64,000 bases of DNA from Devosia nanyangense (GCA_016213505.1 JACRAF010000015.1:1-64000); one strand, 5' to 3'; shown: positions 9,290-18,572, numbered from the stretch's first letter. The notes: generated by a model not told the origin, from the sequence alone. Made by a program: numbers and translations.

Positions 9290-10987
9290 CTATTTCTTGT
9301 CGCGGTCCTTGAGCGCGGCGCCCAGGATGTCGCCGAGCGAGGCACCCGAATCCGACGAACCATAGGCGGCGACGGCCTCCTTCTCCTCGGCGATTTCCAA
9401 CGCCTTGATGGAGAGGGCGATCTTGCCGGTCTTGCGGTCGTACTGGGTGACGCGGGCGTCGACCTTGTCGCCCTTGGCGAAGCGCTCGGGGCGCTGGTCG
9501 TTGCGGTCGCGGCTCAGGTCGGCGCGGCGGATGAACGCAGTCTGCTCGCTGTCGGCGATGCGGACTTCGATGCCGCCATCGTTGACCTCGGTCACGGTGC
9601 CGGTGACGACCGACCCCTTCTTGAGGCCGTCACCCGAGCTGTCGGACGCCTCGCCGGCCCCCAGCTGCTTGATGCCGAGCGAGATACGCTCCTTTTCGAC
9701 ATCGACGTCGAGCACCTTGGCCTTGACGATATCGCCACGGTTGTACTCGTCGAGCGCCTGCTCGCCGGGCTTCTGCCAATCGAGATCGGAGAGGTGGACC
9801 ATGCCGTCGACATCGCCGTCGAGGCCGATGAACAGGCCGAACTCGGTCTTGTTCTTGACTTCGCCTTCGATGGTCGAGCCGATCGGGAACTTCTCGGCGA
9901 AGGTTTCCCACGGATTGGCGAGGGTCTGCTTCAGGCCGAGCGAGATGCGGCGCTTGTCGGGATCGACCTCGAGCACCATCACTTCCACTTCCTGCGAGGT
10001 GGAGACGATCTTGCCGGGGTGGACGTTCTTTTTGGTCCAGCTCATCTCGGAGACGTGGATCAGCCCCTCGATGCCCGGCTCCAGTTCGACGAAGGCGCCG
10101 TAGTCGGTGATGTTGGTGACGCGGCCGGTGAACTTGGCGCCGACCGGATACTTCGCCTCGATGCCCTCCCACGGATCGGCCTGGAGCTGCTTCATGCCCA
10201 GGCTGATGCGGTGGCTCTCATGGTTGATGCGGATGATCTGGACCTTGATGGTCTCGCCGATCGCCAGCACTTCGGACGGGTGGTTGACGCGCCGCCAGGC
10301 GATGTCGGTGACATGCAGCAGGCCATCGATGCCGCCCAGGTCGACGAACGCACCGTAGTCGGTGATGTTCTTGACCACGCCGTCGACGACCTGGCCTTCC
10401 TCGAGCTGCTGAACGATCTCGGAGCGCTGTTCGGCGCGCGATTCTTCCAGAATCGCACGGCGCGACACGACGATGTTGCCGCGGCGCTTGTCCATTTTGA
10501 GGATCTGGAAGGGCTGCGGCACGTTCATCAAGGGGCCAATGTCGCGGATCGGGCGGATGTCCACCTGCGAGCGCGGCAGGAAGGCCACGGCGCCTTCGAG
10601 GTCGACGGTGAAGCCGCCCTTGACCTGGTTGAAGATGATGCCTTCGACGCGCTGATTGGCGTTGTACATCTCTTCGAGCTTGACCCAGCTCTCTTCGCGG
10701 CGGGCCTTTTCGCGGCTCAGCACCGCTTCGCCGAGCGAATTCTCGACGCGATCGACATAGACCTCGACGAGCGAGCCCACCTTGATGGTGCCGTCACGGC
10801 CGGCCTGGCCGAATTCCTTGAGCGCGATGCGGCCTTCGGTCTTCAGGCCGACGTCGATGATCGCGAGATCCTTCTCGATCGCGACCACGGTGCCTTTGAC
10901 GACGGCGCCTTCCATGGGCTCGTTGTCCATGAAGGAGTCCATCAACAGCGACTCGAAGTCGTCTTTCATTGCAGCTTGCGTAGCCAA
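9290..10987 (-). CDS. rpsA: 30S ribosomal protein S1
   Basis: S1 binds mRNA on the small subunit and helps initiation on structured messages. The protein has six S1 (OB-fold) repeats, with recognisable units such as DYGAFVDLGGIDGLLHVTDIAW, DYGAFVELEPGIEGLIHVSEMSW and FGLFIGLDGDVDGMVHLSDLDW cut across residues 200-400. The first ATG (MKDDFESLL) lies 22 bases from the nearest ribosome site, whereas a TTG at 10987 (reading MATQAAMKDDF) follows GGAGAG by four bases; I chose the TTG, giving 565 residues, close to other alphaproteobacterial S1 proteins. It follows cmk and aroA on the same strand. Confidence 0.95.
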   Translation of the reverse strand: MATQAAMKDDFESLLMDSFMDNEPMEGAVVKGTVVAIEKDLAIIDVGLKTEGRIALKEFGQAGRDGTIKVGSLVEVYVDRVENSLGEAVLSREKARREESWVKLEEMYNANQRVEGIIFNQVKGGFTVDLEGAVAFLPRSQVDIRPIRDIGPLMNVPQPFQILKMDKRRGNIVVSRRAILEESRAEQRSEIVQQLEEGQVVDGVVKNITDYGAFVDLGGIDGLLHVTDIAWRRVNHPSEVLAIGETIKVQIIRINHESHRISLGMKQLQADPWEGIEAKYPVGAKFTGRVTNITDYGAFVELEPGIEGLIHVSEMSWTKKNVHPGKIVSTSQEVEVMVLEVDPDKRRISLGLKQTLANPWETFAEKFPIGSTIEGEVKNKTEFGLFIGLDGDVDGMVHLSDLDWQKPGEQALDEYNRGDIVKAKVLDVDVEKERISLGIKQLGAGEASDSSGDGLKKGSVVTGTVTEVNDGGIEVRIADSEQTAFIRRADLSRDRNDQRPERFAKGDKVDARVTQYDRKTGKIALSIKALEIAEEKEAVAAYGSSDSGASLGDILGAALKDRDKK

Positions 10988-11156
10988 ATGTCTCTCCAGC
11001 GCGACCGGTGGTTTGCGGTGAGTGGAGACGGGCCTATCGCCCTGCAAAGCAAAGCGATCCGGTGCGCAAGGCGCCGTGTCCACGATTTGAGTTGAGATCC
11101 GGAGCCGGTCCTTGGTCGATGGCGAAGGGGTCGGGGCCGGAAGGGTGGATTTGAAG

Positions 11157-11798
11157 CTATTGCTTCGCCTTTTTGGCCATCACCCCGTCGACAATGGCGA
11201 CGGCTGCGCGGAGTGCGGCCTCTATATCCAAACGCGTGGTGTCCAGCAAGTGGGCATCGGGCGCCGGATAGAAGCCGCCATAGGGGTTGGCGCGGTCGCG
11301 CGCGTCCCGCTCTTCGATCTGGTGATAGAGGGCATAGCGGTCGACCACGAGGCCCTTGAGCTCGAACTGGCGGGCCCGGCGCTCCATGCGCGCCTTGCTG
11401 TCGGCCTCGATGAACAGTTTTACGTCCGCGTCCGGGCAGACCACCGTGCCGATGTCGCGCCCGTCGATCACCGCGCCCCCCGGCTGATGGGCGAAATCGC
11501 GCTGGTACTGGCGCAACGCCACCCGCACTTCGGCGATCACCGCGACCTGCGAGGCGAGCGTGCTCGCCGCGTCGCCGGTCAATTGCGCCAGATCGGTCAA
11601 ATGCGCGGCATCGAGCCCCCGCGCCGCGGCGATGGCGCGCGCCTCGAACTGTGGCGTGCCGACGGCGTCGCCCACGGCCAGCCCCACGGCGCGATAGAGC
11701 AGTCCGGTGTCGAGATGCGGCAAGCGATAGTGGGCGGCAAGGCCGGCGGCGAGCGTGCCCTTGCCTGACGCGGCCGGGCCGTCGACGGCGATGATCAT
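11157..11798 (-). CDS. cmk: (d)CMP kinase
   Basis: Cytidylate kinase phosphorylates CMP and dCMP with ATP. The 213-residue protein starts MIIAVDGPAASGKGTLA, with the P-loop GPAASGKGT at residues 7-15. The nucleotide-binding LDTGLLYRAVGLAV and the DGRDIGTVVCPDADVKLFIEA region are as in the family. Its ATG overlaps the aroA stop by four bases. The order aroA-cmk-rpsA is conserved in alphaproteobacteria. Confidence 0.96.
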   Translation of the reverse strand: MIIAVDGPAASGKGTLAAGLAAHYRLPHLDTGLLYRAVGLAVGDAVGTPQFEARAIAAARGLDAAHLTDLAQLTGDAASTLASQVAVIAEVRVALRQYQRDFAHQPGGAVIDGRDIGTVVCPDADVKLFIEADSKARMERRARQFELKGLVVDRYALYHQIEERDARDRANPYGGFYPAPDAHLLDTTRLDIEAALRAAVAIVDGVMAKKAKQ

Positions 11799-13105
11799 CG
11801 GGCGCCGTCCGACGAGAAGCTGCCGCCAATGTGCTCGAAGGCCGAAACGAAATCCGGGAACAGCTCCGCCATCACTCCCCCATCGTCGATGGTCACCGGC
11901 TTGTCGGCGGCCATGCCGAGGACGAGGAACGCCATCGCCAGTTTGGGGTCAAGGCGGGTCGTGACGTTTCCCCCGCCGGGCACGCGCTTCTGGCCGCGGA
12001 TGGCGAGGCCGGCTGCCCGCTCCTCGCACTCGATGCCGTTGGCCCTGAGCGCCCGGGTCAGCGCGAGCCGACGGGCGCCCTCGCCGAGGCCTTCGAGCAC
12101 CGTTTCGCCCTCGGCGAAAGCGGCGGCGACGGCGAGGATGGCGAAATCCTCGGGCTCGATCGGCAGCCCGGCCGGGATCACTGCGCCCGTGAGGGGACTG
12201 TGCTTTATCGCAAGGTCGGCCATCAGCTTGCCGCCCATGTGGAGGTTGGTGAGCTCGATATCGCCGCCCAGCAGCTGCAACGCGTCGATCAGCGCGAAAC
12301 GCTCGCGATCGAGCGACAGCGCCTCGACGGTGACCTCGGAATCGGGGGCGACCAGCGCCGCCACCGCCGGATAGGCGGCGAGCACCGGATCGCCCGGCAC
12401 GACAAAGGCCTGGGCCCGGAGCGGCGTCATACCCTCGATCTCGAGGGTGCGTCCGTCGCCGTCCGCGGCGGATCCGAGGCGGGCGCCGAAGGCCGCGAGC
12501 GTGCTCTCGGCCGGATCGGGCTCGCGCCCGGCGAGCCGCAGCGTGCTGGTGCCGGCGGTGACGAGCGTAGCGAGCAGCAGCGGGGCTTTGAGGGCGCCTG
12601 CGTCGGCCGAGAGCGCCAGATCGAGCGGAATGGCAAAGCGCGGACCGCACAGCATGAGATCGCCCGATCGATGCTCGACAGCGACGCCGTTGCGGAGCAG
12701 GAAATCGAGCAGCGCGACGATGTCCTGCGTCATGGCGACGTTGGTGAGCCGGCTCTCGAAATCGTGCGCGGCGAGGAGGCCGATCAGCAGCGGCGTCGCC
12801 GGACCCGCGCCGGCCAGATCGAGCGGGCCGTCGGGGGTGAGGATGCCACCCACCCCGATCCCCTGCGCGTGCCAACGCCCGGCGCGCTGGGCAATGGGCA
12901 CGCCCAACGCACCAAGGACGCGGATGATCGCGGCTGCCGCCGGGCCGCCCGCCAGATTCTCGATGACGCTCTCGCCGCGCGCCAGGCCGGCGAGAATCAG
13001 CGCCAGCACCGAGGCGAAGCGGTCGCCCGGCACACGGACCGGTCCGCGCAGCCAGGGCGAGCGTTCGGCGGTCAGCGGAACGATGGGGGAGGTCGGATCG
13101 GGCAT
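11795..13105 (-). CDS. aroA: Divergent EPSP-synthase (AroA) homologue lacking active-site residues
   Basis: The 436-residue protein sits exactly where aroA lies in the conserved aroA-cmk-rpsA block and aligns by eye along its length with class II EPSP synthases such as the Agrobacterium CP4 enzyme, for example ILAVAAAFAEGETVLEGL and the end AMAFLVLGMAADKPVTIDDG. The catalytic positions are changed. The CP4 motif GDKSISHR reads GDRFASVL (residues 27-34). FGNAATG reads LAGAGPA. TKRPMG reads TQDIVA. SAQVKSA reads AGALKAP. RVKESDRL reads LGEGARRL. LDHRIAM reads LDPKLAM. The reading frame is intact. Either it has another role, or it is a scaffold-like paralogue and a true AroA lies elsewhere. ATG at 13105 is the first good start; no clear ribosome site precedes it. 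Confidence 0.8.
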   Translation of the reverse strand: MPDPTSPIVPLTAERSPWLRGPVRVPGDRFASVLALILAGLARGESVIENLAGGPAAAAIIRVLGALGVPIAQRAGRWHAQGIGVGGILTPDGPLDLAGAGPATPLLIGLLAAHDFESRLTNVAMTQDIVALLDFLLRNGVAVEHRSGDLMLCGPRFAIPLDLALSADAGALKAPLLLATLVTAGTSTLRLAGREPDPAESTLAAFGARLGSAADGDGRTLEIEGMTPLRAQAFVVPGDPVLAAYPAVAALVAPDSEVTVEALSLDRERFALIDALQLLGGDIELTNLHMGGKLMADLAIKHSPLTGAVIPAGLPIEPEDFAILAVAAAFAEGETVLEGLGEGARRLALTRALRANGIECEERAAGLAIRGQKRVPGGGNVTTRLDPKLAMAFLVLGMAADKPVTIDDGGVMAELFPDFVSAFEHIGGSFSSDGAR

Positions 13106-13304
13106 CAGGCAAACAGGCTGGGAGAGGGCGGGGCCGGCGGCGACGGCAATCGTCGGGTCTGGACGTGTCCAGAACAAGGCACGATCACGACCATGAACGA
13201 TGGGCTTTGGTGCGCGTTTTAGGTTTGACAGGGCGAAACTTTCTGCCTAACCGGACGAACCCAGGCGGGAGGCCCCGCGTTTTCGAACTCAAAAGGAAGC
13301 AGCA

Positions 13305-13706
13305 TTGGCCATTCAAGACCGCGGAACCAAGCGCGAAGACCCCGAGACCGGCAAGAAGTTCTACGATCTGAACCGGGATCCGATCGTCTCGCCCTATACC
13401 GGCAAATCCTATCCTCGCTCCTATTTCGAGCAGACCACCTCGCGCAAGGCCGCGGCCGGGCGCGATGAGCCCGAGGAAGAAGAGGAGGTCGAAGTCGAGG
13501 AAGTCGCCGTCGTGGCGGATGCGCCCGAGGTGATTTCGCTCGAGGACGCCGATGCCGAAGAGGCGGGCGCCGAGGAAGATATCCCCGAGGTCGAGGGCGT
13601 CGAGGAGGCCGAGGATATCGGCGAAGACGACGCCGACGTGTTCCTCGAGGAAGAGGAAGACGAGGAGAACCTCGATTTCGACGTCGGCGGCGGCGACGAG
13701 CGCTGA
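13305..13706 (+). CDS. TIGR02300 family protein
   Basis: The 133-residue protein has the family's N-terminal module RGTKREDPETGKKFYDL and DPIVSPYTGKSYPRSYF (residues 6-42), followed by a very acidic, low-complexity tail of about 75 residues with runs of glutamate and aspartate. The function is unknown; the module resembles a small zinc-ribbon-like fold but has no cysteines here. Translation appears to start at TTG (13305), eight bases after AAGGA, giving MAIQDRG. Divergent from aroA and just upstream of tRNA-Ala, as in many alphaproteobacteria. Confidence 0.9.
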   Translation: MAIQDRGTKREDPETGKKFYDLNRDPIVSPYTGKSYPRSYFEQTTSRKAAAGRDEPEEEEEVEVEEVAVVADAPEVISLEDADAEEAGAEEDIPEVEGVEEAEDIGEDDADVFLEEEEDEENLDFDVGGGDER

Positions 13707-13815
13707 TCCCGACGACCCGTTGGCGGACCGAATTTCGGGCCTTGCGTCGCACCGGACGCTCCAATAGATATCACCGCGCTTCGACGGGGTTTCCGCCGGA
13801 GCTTCCCGAGAGAAT

Positions 13816-13891
<76 letters not shown>

Positions 13892-13902
13892 TCTTCCTTC
13901 CT

Positions 13903-13930
13903 AAACGGCGCCCTTGGGCGCCGTTTTCGT
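13903..13930 (+). terminator. Rho-independent terminator after tRNA-Ala
   Basis: AAACGGCGCCC and GGGCGCCGTTT form an 11-bp stem with a TT loop and run into TTTTCGTTT, twelve bases after the tRNA CCA end. Confidence 0.85.
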
Positions 13931-14065
13931 TTCCGGGTCACGCAGTTGCGTCCGGCCCCGGGGTTTGATGCAATTTCTCGGCGGCGGACGAACGAAGAGT
14001 TCATCCGGCTTTCAGCTTGTCGGGGCGAGCCTTACCGTGGTGCAATGGGCCGGAAGGGAGCGCCG

Positions 14066-14500
14066 ATGCGAAATACCTTGATCGCCGTGCTGGCCCTGCT
14101 GGCGCTGACCGCCCCAGCGGCGTTCGGCAAGGAGCAGTCCTTTGCCGCCAAAGCCAACGGCCAGATCGAGTTTTCGATGCCCTCGGGCAACATCGGCTGC
14201 ATCTACACGCCGGCGGGCGGCACCGACACCTATGAGCCGGTCGACGGCGGGCCGGAGCTCAGCTGCGACCGCATCGAGCCCTCCTACGTCAACGTGCGGC
14301 TCGGGCCCCAGGGCAAGGCGGTCCTCACCGAGAACCCGGGCGAACAGGGCTGCTGCGGGGCGGACAACATCTTCGCCTATGGCAACACCGCCCATCTGGG
14401 GGGCTTCGTGTGCACCTCGTCCAGCGCCGGGCTCACCTGCGAGACGCCCGACAAGCGGCACGGCTTCTGCGTCGCCAAATCGCGCATGCTCTATTACTGA
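14066..14500 (+). CDS. Secreted small cysteine-rich protein, DUF6636-like
   Basis: The 144-residue protein has a signal peptide (MRNTLIAVLALLALTAPAAFG, cleavage probably after AFG). The mature part carries IEFSMPSGNIGCIYTP, typical of DUF6636-type exported proteins, and seven further cysteines including GCCGAD, VCTSS, LTCET and GFCVA. These probably form disulfides in the periplasm. The function is unknown. A purine-rich GGAAGGGAG precedes the ATG. It stands alone, 60 bases upstream of cutC. Confidence 0.75.
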   Translation: MRNTLIAVLALLALTAPAAFGKEQSFAAKANGQIEFSMPSGNIGCIYTPAGGTDTYEPVDGGPELSCDRIEPSYVNVRLGPQGKAVLTENPGEQGCCGADNIFAYGNTAHLGGFVCTSSSAGLTCETPDKRHGFCVAKSRMLYY

Positions 14501-14559
14501 GGCTTGCTAGCAGATGCGAGCGTCGCGGCCGGCGAGCGCACGGAGATCAGGGTCGAGTG

Positions 14560-15306
14560 ATGCCAAATCCGATTGTCGAGATCTGCGTCGAAGGCATCGA
14601 CGGGCTCGCCGCTGCGCAGGCGGCGGGCGCCGACCGGGTGGAACTGTGCGCCAGCCTGCTCGAGGGCGGCCTGACGCCGAGTCTCGGGGTAATCCGGCAG
14701 GCGCTGGCCATTGCGACGATCCCGTTCCACGTCATCATCCGGCCGCGCGGCGGCGATTTCCTCTATTCCGCGCTGGAACACCAGACCATGCTCGACGACG
14801 TCCGCGCCTGCCGCGAGGCGGGCGTCGCCGGCGTGGTGTTCGGGTGCCTCACCGCCGACGGCCGCATCGACGAGGCGCGGATGCGTGAGCTCACCGAGGC
14901 GGCGCGGCCGATGAAGATCACCTGCCACCGCTCCTTCGACATGACGCGCGACCCCGAGGAGGCGATCGAGGCGCTGGTCCGCGCCGGGGTCGACCGGGTG
15001 CTGACCAGCGGCCAGCGCGACACCGCGCTTGCCGGCATCGATATCCTCCGGCGCAGCCACGAGGCGGCACGTGGCCGCATCAAGATCATGGCCTGCGGCG
15101 GGCTCGACGAAACCAACATCGCCGAAGTGCTCAGCCGTTCGGAGGCCGACGAGCTTCATTTTGCGGCGCTGACCACCGTCCCGAGTGGAATGACGTTCCG
15201 CAATCCCCATGTCGGCATGGGCGGCACCGCGATCGAGCGCGAGTTCGAGGTGACGTTGACCGACACCGACGCTGTGCGTCGGACGATCGCGGCGGCGCGA
15301 GGGTAG
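14560..15306 (+). CDS. cutC: CutC family protein (copper homeostasis)
   Basis: The 248-residue TIM-barrel protein matches CutC: VEICVEGIDGLAAAQAAGADRVELC cut into the N-terminal strand and helix, VIIRPRGGDFLYS, and the late LTSGQRDTALAGIDIL. CutC was first linked to copper tolerance in E. coli, but the biochemical activity is not settled. Start at ATG 14560 (MPNPIVEICVEG) after GGAGATCAGGG. A palindromic repeat and a convergent WYL gene follow. Confidence 0.93.
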   Translation: MPNPIVEICVEGIDGLAAAQAAGADRVELCASLLEGGLTPSLGVIRQALAIATIPFHVIIRPRGGDFLYSALEHQTMLDDVRACREAGVAGVVFGCLTADGRIDEARMRELTEAARPMKITCHRSFDMTRDPEEAIEALVRAGVDRVLTSGQRDTALAGIDILRRSHEAARGRIKIMACGGLDETNIAEVLSRSEADELHFAALTTVPSGMTFRNPHVGMGGTAIEREFEVTLTDTDAVRRTIAAARG

Positions 15307-15310
15307 TCTG

Positions 15311-15352
15311 TTCCTTTCCTCCCCCCTTCGCAGGGGAGGAACCCGACTGCAA
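15311..15352. repeat. Intergenic palindromic repeat, copy 3 (short)
   Basis: TTTCCTCCCCCCTTCGCAGG followed by GGAGGAACCCGACTGC, matching the ends of the copies at 1-118 and 2650-2825. It lies between the convergent cutC and WYL genes and ends 17 bases from the WYL-gene stop codon. Confidence 0.65.
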
Positions 15353-15368
15353 CTCACGCGCCGATCTT

Positions 15369-16340
15369 CTAGCTCACCACCCCGTAGGCCTTCGCCAGCC
15401 GCCGGGCGATCCCGGTCATCCGCTGGCGCAGGCTCGCCGGCTCGAGCACTTCGACCTCGGCGCCGATTCGGGTCATTTCGCGGGCCGCCCATGTCTCTTC
15501 TTCGATCGGCACATCGAGGAGGGCCCAGCCGTCGGCGTCGAAGGCCAGCGGCTGGGCCTCGATGGCGTCCTTGATGGTGCCGCTGATGTCCTTGAGGCGC
15601 GAGATGCCGATGCGCGTCGCGCGGACCCGGGCGATGGCGACGTAGACTTCGCGCTCGAACGCGGCGGTCGACTCGCGCCAGTGGCTGGGAAGGTCGAAAT
15701 CCTTGGGCCGCTCGAAAATCTCGTCGGTCAGGGTCAAAGCCTGGATCTGGGACAGCCGATAGGTGCGCATGCCGTGCTCGCGGCGGCCGACGAGGTACCA
15801 GATGCCGCCCTTGAGCACGAGGCCGAGCGGCTCGACCAGCCGTTCGCTGACCTGCGTCCAGCTGTCATAGGTGATGACGATGCGCTTTTCCGACCACACC
15901 GCCTCGGCCACGAGCTTGAGGAATTCCGGTTTGGGTCCAGCGTGAAACCAGCCCTTGGGGTCGAGATGGAAGCGCGAGGCCATGCGCTGCGCCTCGCCCT
16001 GCCAGTCGGCGGGGAGCGCGGCGAGGAGCTTCAGCTCCGCCGCCGCCACCTCGTCGCCGAGGCCCAATTCGCCGGCAGGACCGGGCAGACCGGAGAGAAA
16101 CAGGGCCCGCGCCTCGGGCGCGGTCAGCCCGGTCAGGCGCGTCCGCCAGCCGTCGAGCAGGGCAAAGCCGCCATTGCGGCCGATATCGGCATAGACGGGC
16201 ACGCCCGCGGCGCTCAGCTGGTCGATGTCGCGATAGATGGTGCGGACCGAAACCTCGAGTTCCCCGGCCAGCATTTCGGCGCTCATCCGGCCCTTGGCCT
16301 GGAGCAGCATCATGATGGACAGAAGCCGGCTGGCGCGCAT
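15369..16340 (-). CDS. YafY-type transcriptional regulator (HTH + WYL domain)
   Basis: The 323-residue protein has an N-terminal winged helix (LLSIMMLLQAKGRMSAEMLA then LEVSVRTIYRDIDQLSAAGVPV, residues 5-50) and a central WYL domain around EKRIVITYDSW to IWYLVGRREHGMRTYRLSQI, with a C-terminal extension. WYL regulators bind ligands through the WYL domain; the ligand is unknown here. It is divergent from the NIPSNAP-like gene at 16435, 94 bases apart, which is likely its target. Confidence 0.92.
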   Translation of the reverse strand: MRASRLLSIMMLLQAKGRMSAEMLAGELEVSVRTIYRDIDQLSAAGVPVYADIGRNGGFALLDGWRTRLTGLTAPEARALFLSGLPGPAGELGLGDEVAAAELKLLAALPADWQGEAQRMASRFHLDPKGWFHAGPKPEFLKLVAEAVWSEKRIVITYDSWTQVSERLVEPLGLVLKGGIWYLVGRREHGMRTYRLSQIQALTLTDEIFERPKDFDLPSHWRESTAAFEREVYVAIARVRATRIGISRLKDISGTIKDAIEAQPLAFDADGWALLDVPIEEETWAAREMTRIGAEVEVLEPASLRQRMTGIARRLAKAYGVVS

Positions 16341-16434
16341 TTCTTTCCCGTAGCAGTCAAAGCCTGACAGCGGGTGTCAGGCATAGACTCGTATCGTCAT
16401 TCCGCAGACTCAAAAAGAGCGACGGAGAGCGGCG

Positions 16435-17094
16435 ATGAATTTTCAATGGATGAGCCCGGCGGCGCCCTGCCCGATCATCGAATGGCACGATATTCGGACC
16501 GAACGGGCACGTGCGGAGGACTATCTGGCCCTGGTCGAGAGCCGATTCGCGGCGCCGCTCCTTGCCGCCGGCGGCGCGCCGCTCGGGCATTTTCACGTCG
16601 CCAGCCATCCCGACCGGCTGATCCTGCTGCGCGGCTTCGCCAGCATCCCGGCCCGGCGGACGGCGCTGACGGGCTTCTACGCCAGCCCCGAGTGGGCGCT
16701 TTACCGGCAGGAGGCGATCGGCCTTGTCCGCGAGACCGAGACTGCGCTCACCCGGGCGGTGACCCCGGCCGACGGCATCCGCCCGATTCGGCCCGGTGAC
16801 GCACTGATTGGGCTCATCTCGGACCTCCGGTTTGCCGAGCAGATCGGCAGCTATCACCTCTGGCTCAGGCTGTTGCTGCGCAAGGCCGGCCTCGACCCCA
16901 TCGCCGCCTTCGCCACGCTCGAAGCGGTCAACGACGTGCCGGCCGTGCCGGTGCTCCGCAACCGCAGCCGGCACATCGCGCTGCTGCGGCCCAATGGCGG
17001 CGGCGTGCCGGAGCTGCCGCGGGAACTGGCCGGCATGCTGCGGTTTCCGCCCGAGGTGCTTCGCCTTCAGCCGGCGCCAGCACTGGTCTGGTGA
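16435..17094 (+). CDS. NIPSNAP-like family protein
   Basis: The 219-residue protein has two ferredoxin-like alpha/beta halves, the first starting IEWHDIRTERARAEDYLALVESRF and continuing LILLRGFASIPARRTALTGFYASPEW cut by a helix. This pattern resembles NIPSNAP-family proteins, often found next to YafY/WYL regulators. The biochemical role is unknown. The ATG follows GGAGAG by about six bases. It is divergent from the WYL gene and probably controlled by it. Confidence 0.65.
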   Translation: MNFQWMSPAAPCPIIEWHDIRTERARAEDYLALVESRFAAPLLAAGGAPLGHFHVASHPDRLILLRGFASIPARRTALTGFYASPEWALYRQEAIGLVRETETALTRAVTPADGIRPIRPGDALIGLISDLRFAEQIGSYHLWLRLLLRKAGLDPIAAFATLEAVNDVPAVPVLRNRSRHIALLRPNGGGVPELPRELAGMLRFPPEVLRLQPAPALVW

Positions 17095-17151
17095 CAAACG
17101 CTGTGGGCTTGATCATTATGCCCGTCCCGAAACCGGCGGCGGGGAACCTGG

Positions 17152-17970
17152 GTGGGCGAAGAGGCCAATCTCGAGGCTTATCTCAAGCGAATCAACTATG
17201 CGGGGTCGATCGCGCCGACCCTCGAGACGCTGGAGAAGGTGCACCGGCTGCACCCGGCGGCGATTCCGTTCGAAAACCTCGATCCGTTGATGGAGCGGCC
17301 AGTGCGGCTCGGGCTGTCGGACCTCGAACAAAAACTCATCGTCGAGCGACGCGGCGGCTACTGCTTCGAACACAATCTGCTGCTGAAGGCCGTGCTCGAA
17401 ACCATGGACTTTTCCGTGACACCGCTCGCCGCCGGAGTGCTGTGGGGGCATGAGGAGGGCTATGAACCGGCCACGCTCAGCCACATGGCGCTGGTGGTCG
17501 ATGTCGGCGGGGTGCCTTACCTTGCCGATGTCGGTTTCGGCGGCCAGGTGATGACGGCGCCGCTGAAGCTGCGCGCCGGGCTCGAGCAGCAGACGCCCAA
17601 CGAGCGCTACCGGCTCACCGGCGGCGAGCCGGTCTGGCAGCTCGACAGCGAGATCGCCGGCGTGTGGAAGCCGCTCTATCGCTTCGAGCTGACGCCACGG
17701 AGCTTCGACGAGTTCGTGGCGCTGAACGACGCGACGATGCTCCGGCACCGCGACAATCTCACGGCGGCGCGAGCGGAGGGGCCGAAGCGCCACGCGCTCT
17801 ACAATGCCCGGCTGCGCACGCATGAAGGCGGCGAGACGACGACCCGGATGCTGACCAACCTGCTCGAAATCCGCGACGTGCTGACGAGTGTGTTCGGCAT
17901 TCAGTTGCCGGACACCGACCGGCTCGACCCGGCGCTCGAAAAGGCCCTGCGGCCCGGAGCCAACGACTGA
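17152..17970 (+). CDS. nat: Arylamine N-acetyltransferase
   Basis: NAT transfers acetyl from acetyl-CoA to arylamines and hydrazines in the cytoplasm. The 272-residue protein has the Cys-His-Asp triad: cysteine in RGGYCFEHN (near residue 71), histidine in LSHMALVVDV and aspartate in YLADVGFGGQ. The start is GTG at 17152 after GGGGAACC. It begins a run of four tightly overlapping genes (nat, YdeI-like, DUF1697, rbsK), which suggests one operon. Confidence 0.94.
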   Translation: MGEEANLEAYLKRINYAGSIAPTLETLEKVHRLHPAAIPFENLDPLMERPVRLGLSDLEQKLIVERRGGYCFEHNLLLKAVLETMDFSVTPLAAGVLWGHEEGYEPATLSHMALVVDVGGVPYLADVGFGGQVMTAPLKLRAGLEQQTPNERYRLTGGEPVWQLDSEIAGVWKPLYRFELTPRSFDEFVALNDATMLRHRDNLTAARAEGPKRHALYNARLRTHEGGETTTRMLTNLLEIRDVLTSVFGIQLPDTDRLDPALEKALRPGAND

Positions 17971-18572
17971 TGGCGCCTTTCGTCGTCAATCCGGAAGCGG
18001 TCCACGAATTCAAGGATCTGAAGTCGCTCGAGAAATGGTACGCCAGGAACCACGCCAAGGCGACCGAGTTCTGGATCAAGCTCCACAAGAAGGGCTCGGG
18101 CCTTGCGTCCGTGACCAATGTCGAGGCGCTCGATGCAGCGCTCTGCTGGGGCTGGATCGACGGGATTAGAAAGTCGTTCGACGACAGGAGTTTCCTCCAG
18201 CGCTATACGCCACGCACCAAAACCTCGATCTGGAGCCAGGTCAACATCGCCCATATCGAGCGGCTGCGCAAAGCCGGCCGCATGCAGCCCGCGGGCCAGG
18301 CGCAGGTCGAGCTCGCCAAGGCCGACGGGCGCTGGGCGAAGGCCTATGGCGGCTTCAGTGGCGAACAGTTTCCGGCGGACCTCCTGGCGGCGATCGAGGC
18401 AGAGCCCAAAGCGCTGGAGCTGTTCCAGTCGCTCAACGCGCAGAACCGCTTTGCGCTTGGGTTCCGGACGCACCAGACGAAGACGGCGGCGGGACGCGCC
18501 AAAAAGATCGCAAACTTCGTCGAGATGCTGAAGCGCGGCGAAACGATCCATCCCAACGGGAAAGCGAAATGA
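17970..18572 (+). CDS. YdeI/OmdA family protein
   Basis: The 200-residue protein matches the YdeI (bacteriocin-protection) family: LEKWYARNHAKATEFWIKLHKK, DAALCWGWIDGIRKSFDD, FLQRYTPRTKTSIWSQVN and the C-terminal GRAKKIANFVEML. The role is unclear; E. coli YdeI/OmdA has been linked to polymyxin and antimicrobial tolerance. Its ATG overlaps the nat stop by one base. Confidence 0.88.
   Translation: MAPFVVNPEAVHEFKDLKSLEKWYARNHAKATEFWIKLHKKGSGLASVTNVEALDAALCWGWIDGIRKSFDDRSFLQRYTPRTKTSIWSQVNIAHIERLRKAGRMQPAGQAQVELAKADGRWAKAYGGFSGEQFPADLLAAIEAEPKALELFQSLNAQNRFALGFRTHQTKTAAGRAKKIANFVEMLKRGETIHPNGKAK

Noticed and set aside
9233..11095. A 620-codon plus-strand frame opposite rpsA
   Set aside because: It mirrors the repeated structure of S1 on the other strand and has no recognisable protein features.
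11795..13105. The aroA homologue as a frameshifted pseudogene
   Set aside because: The frame is intact over the full family length, with conserved hydrophobic blocks; substitutions are confined largely to active-site motifs.
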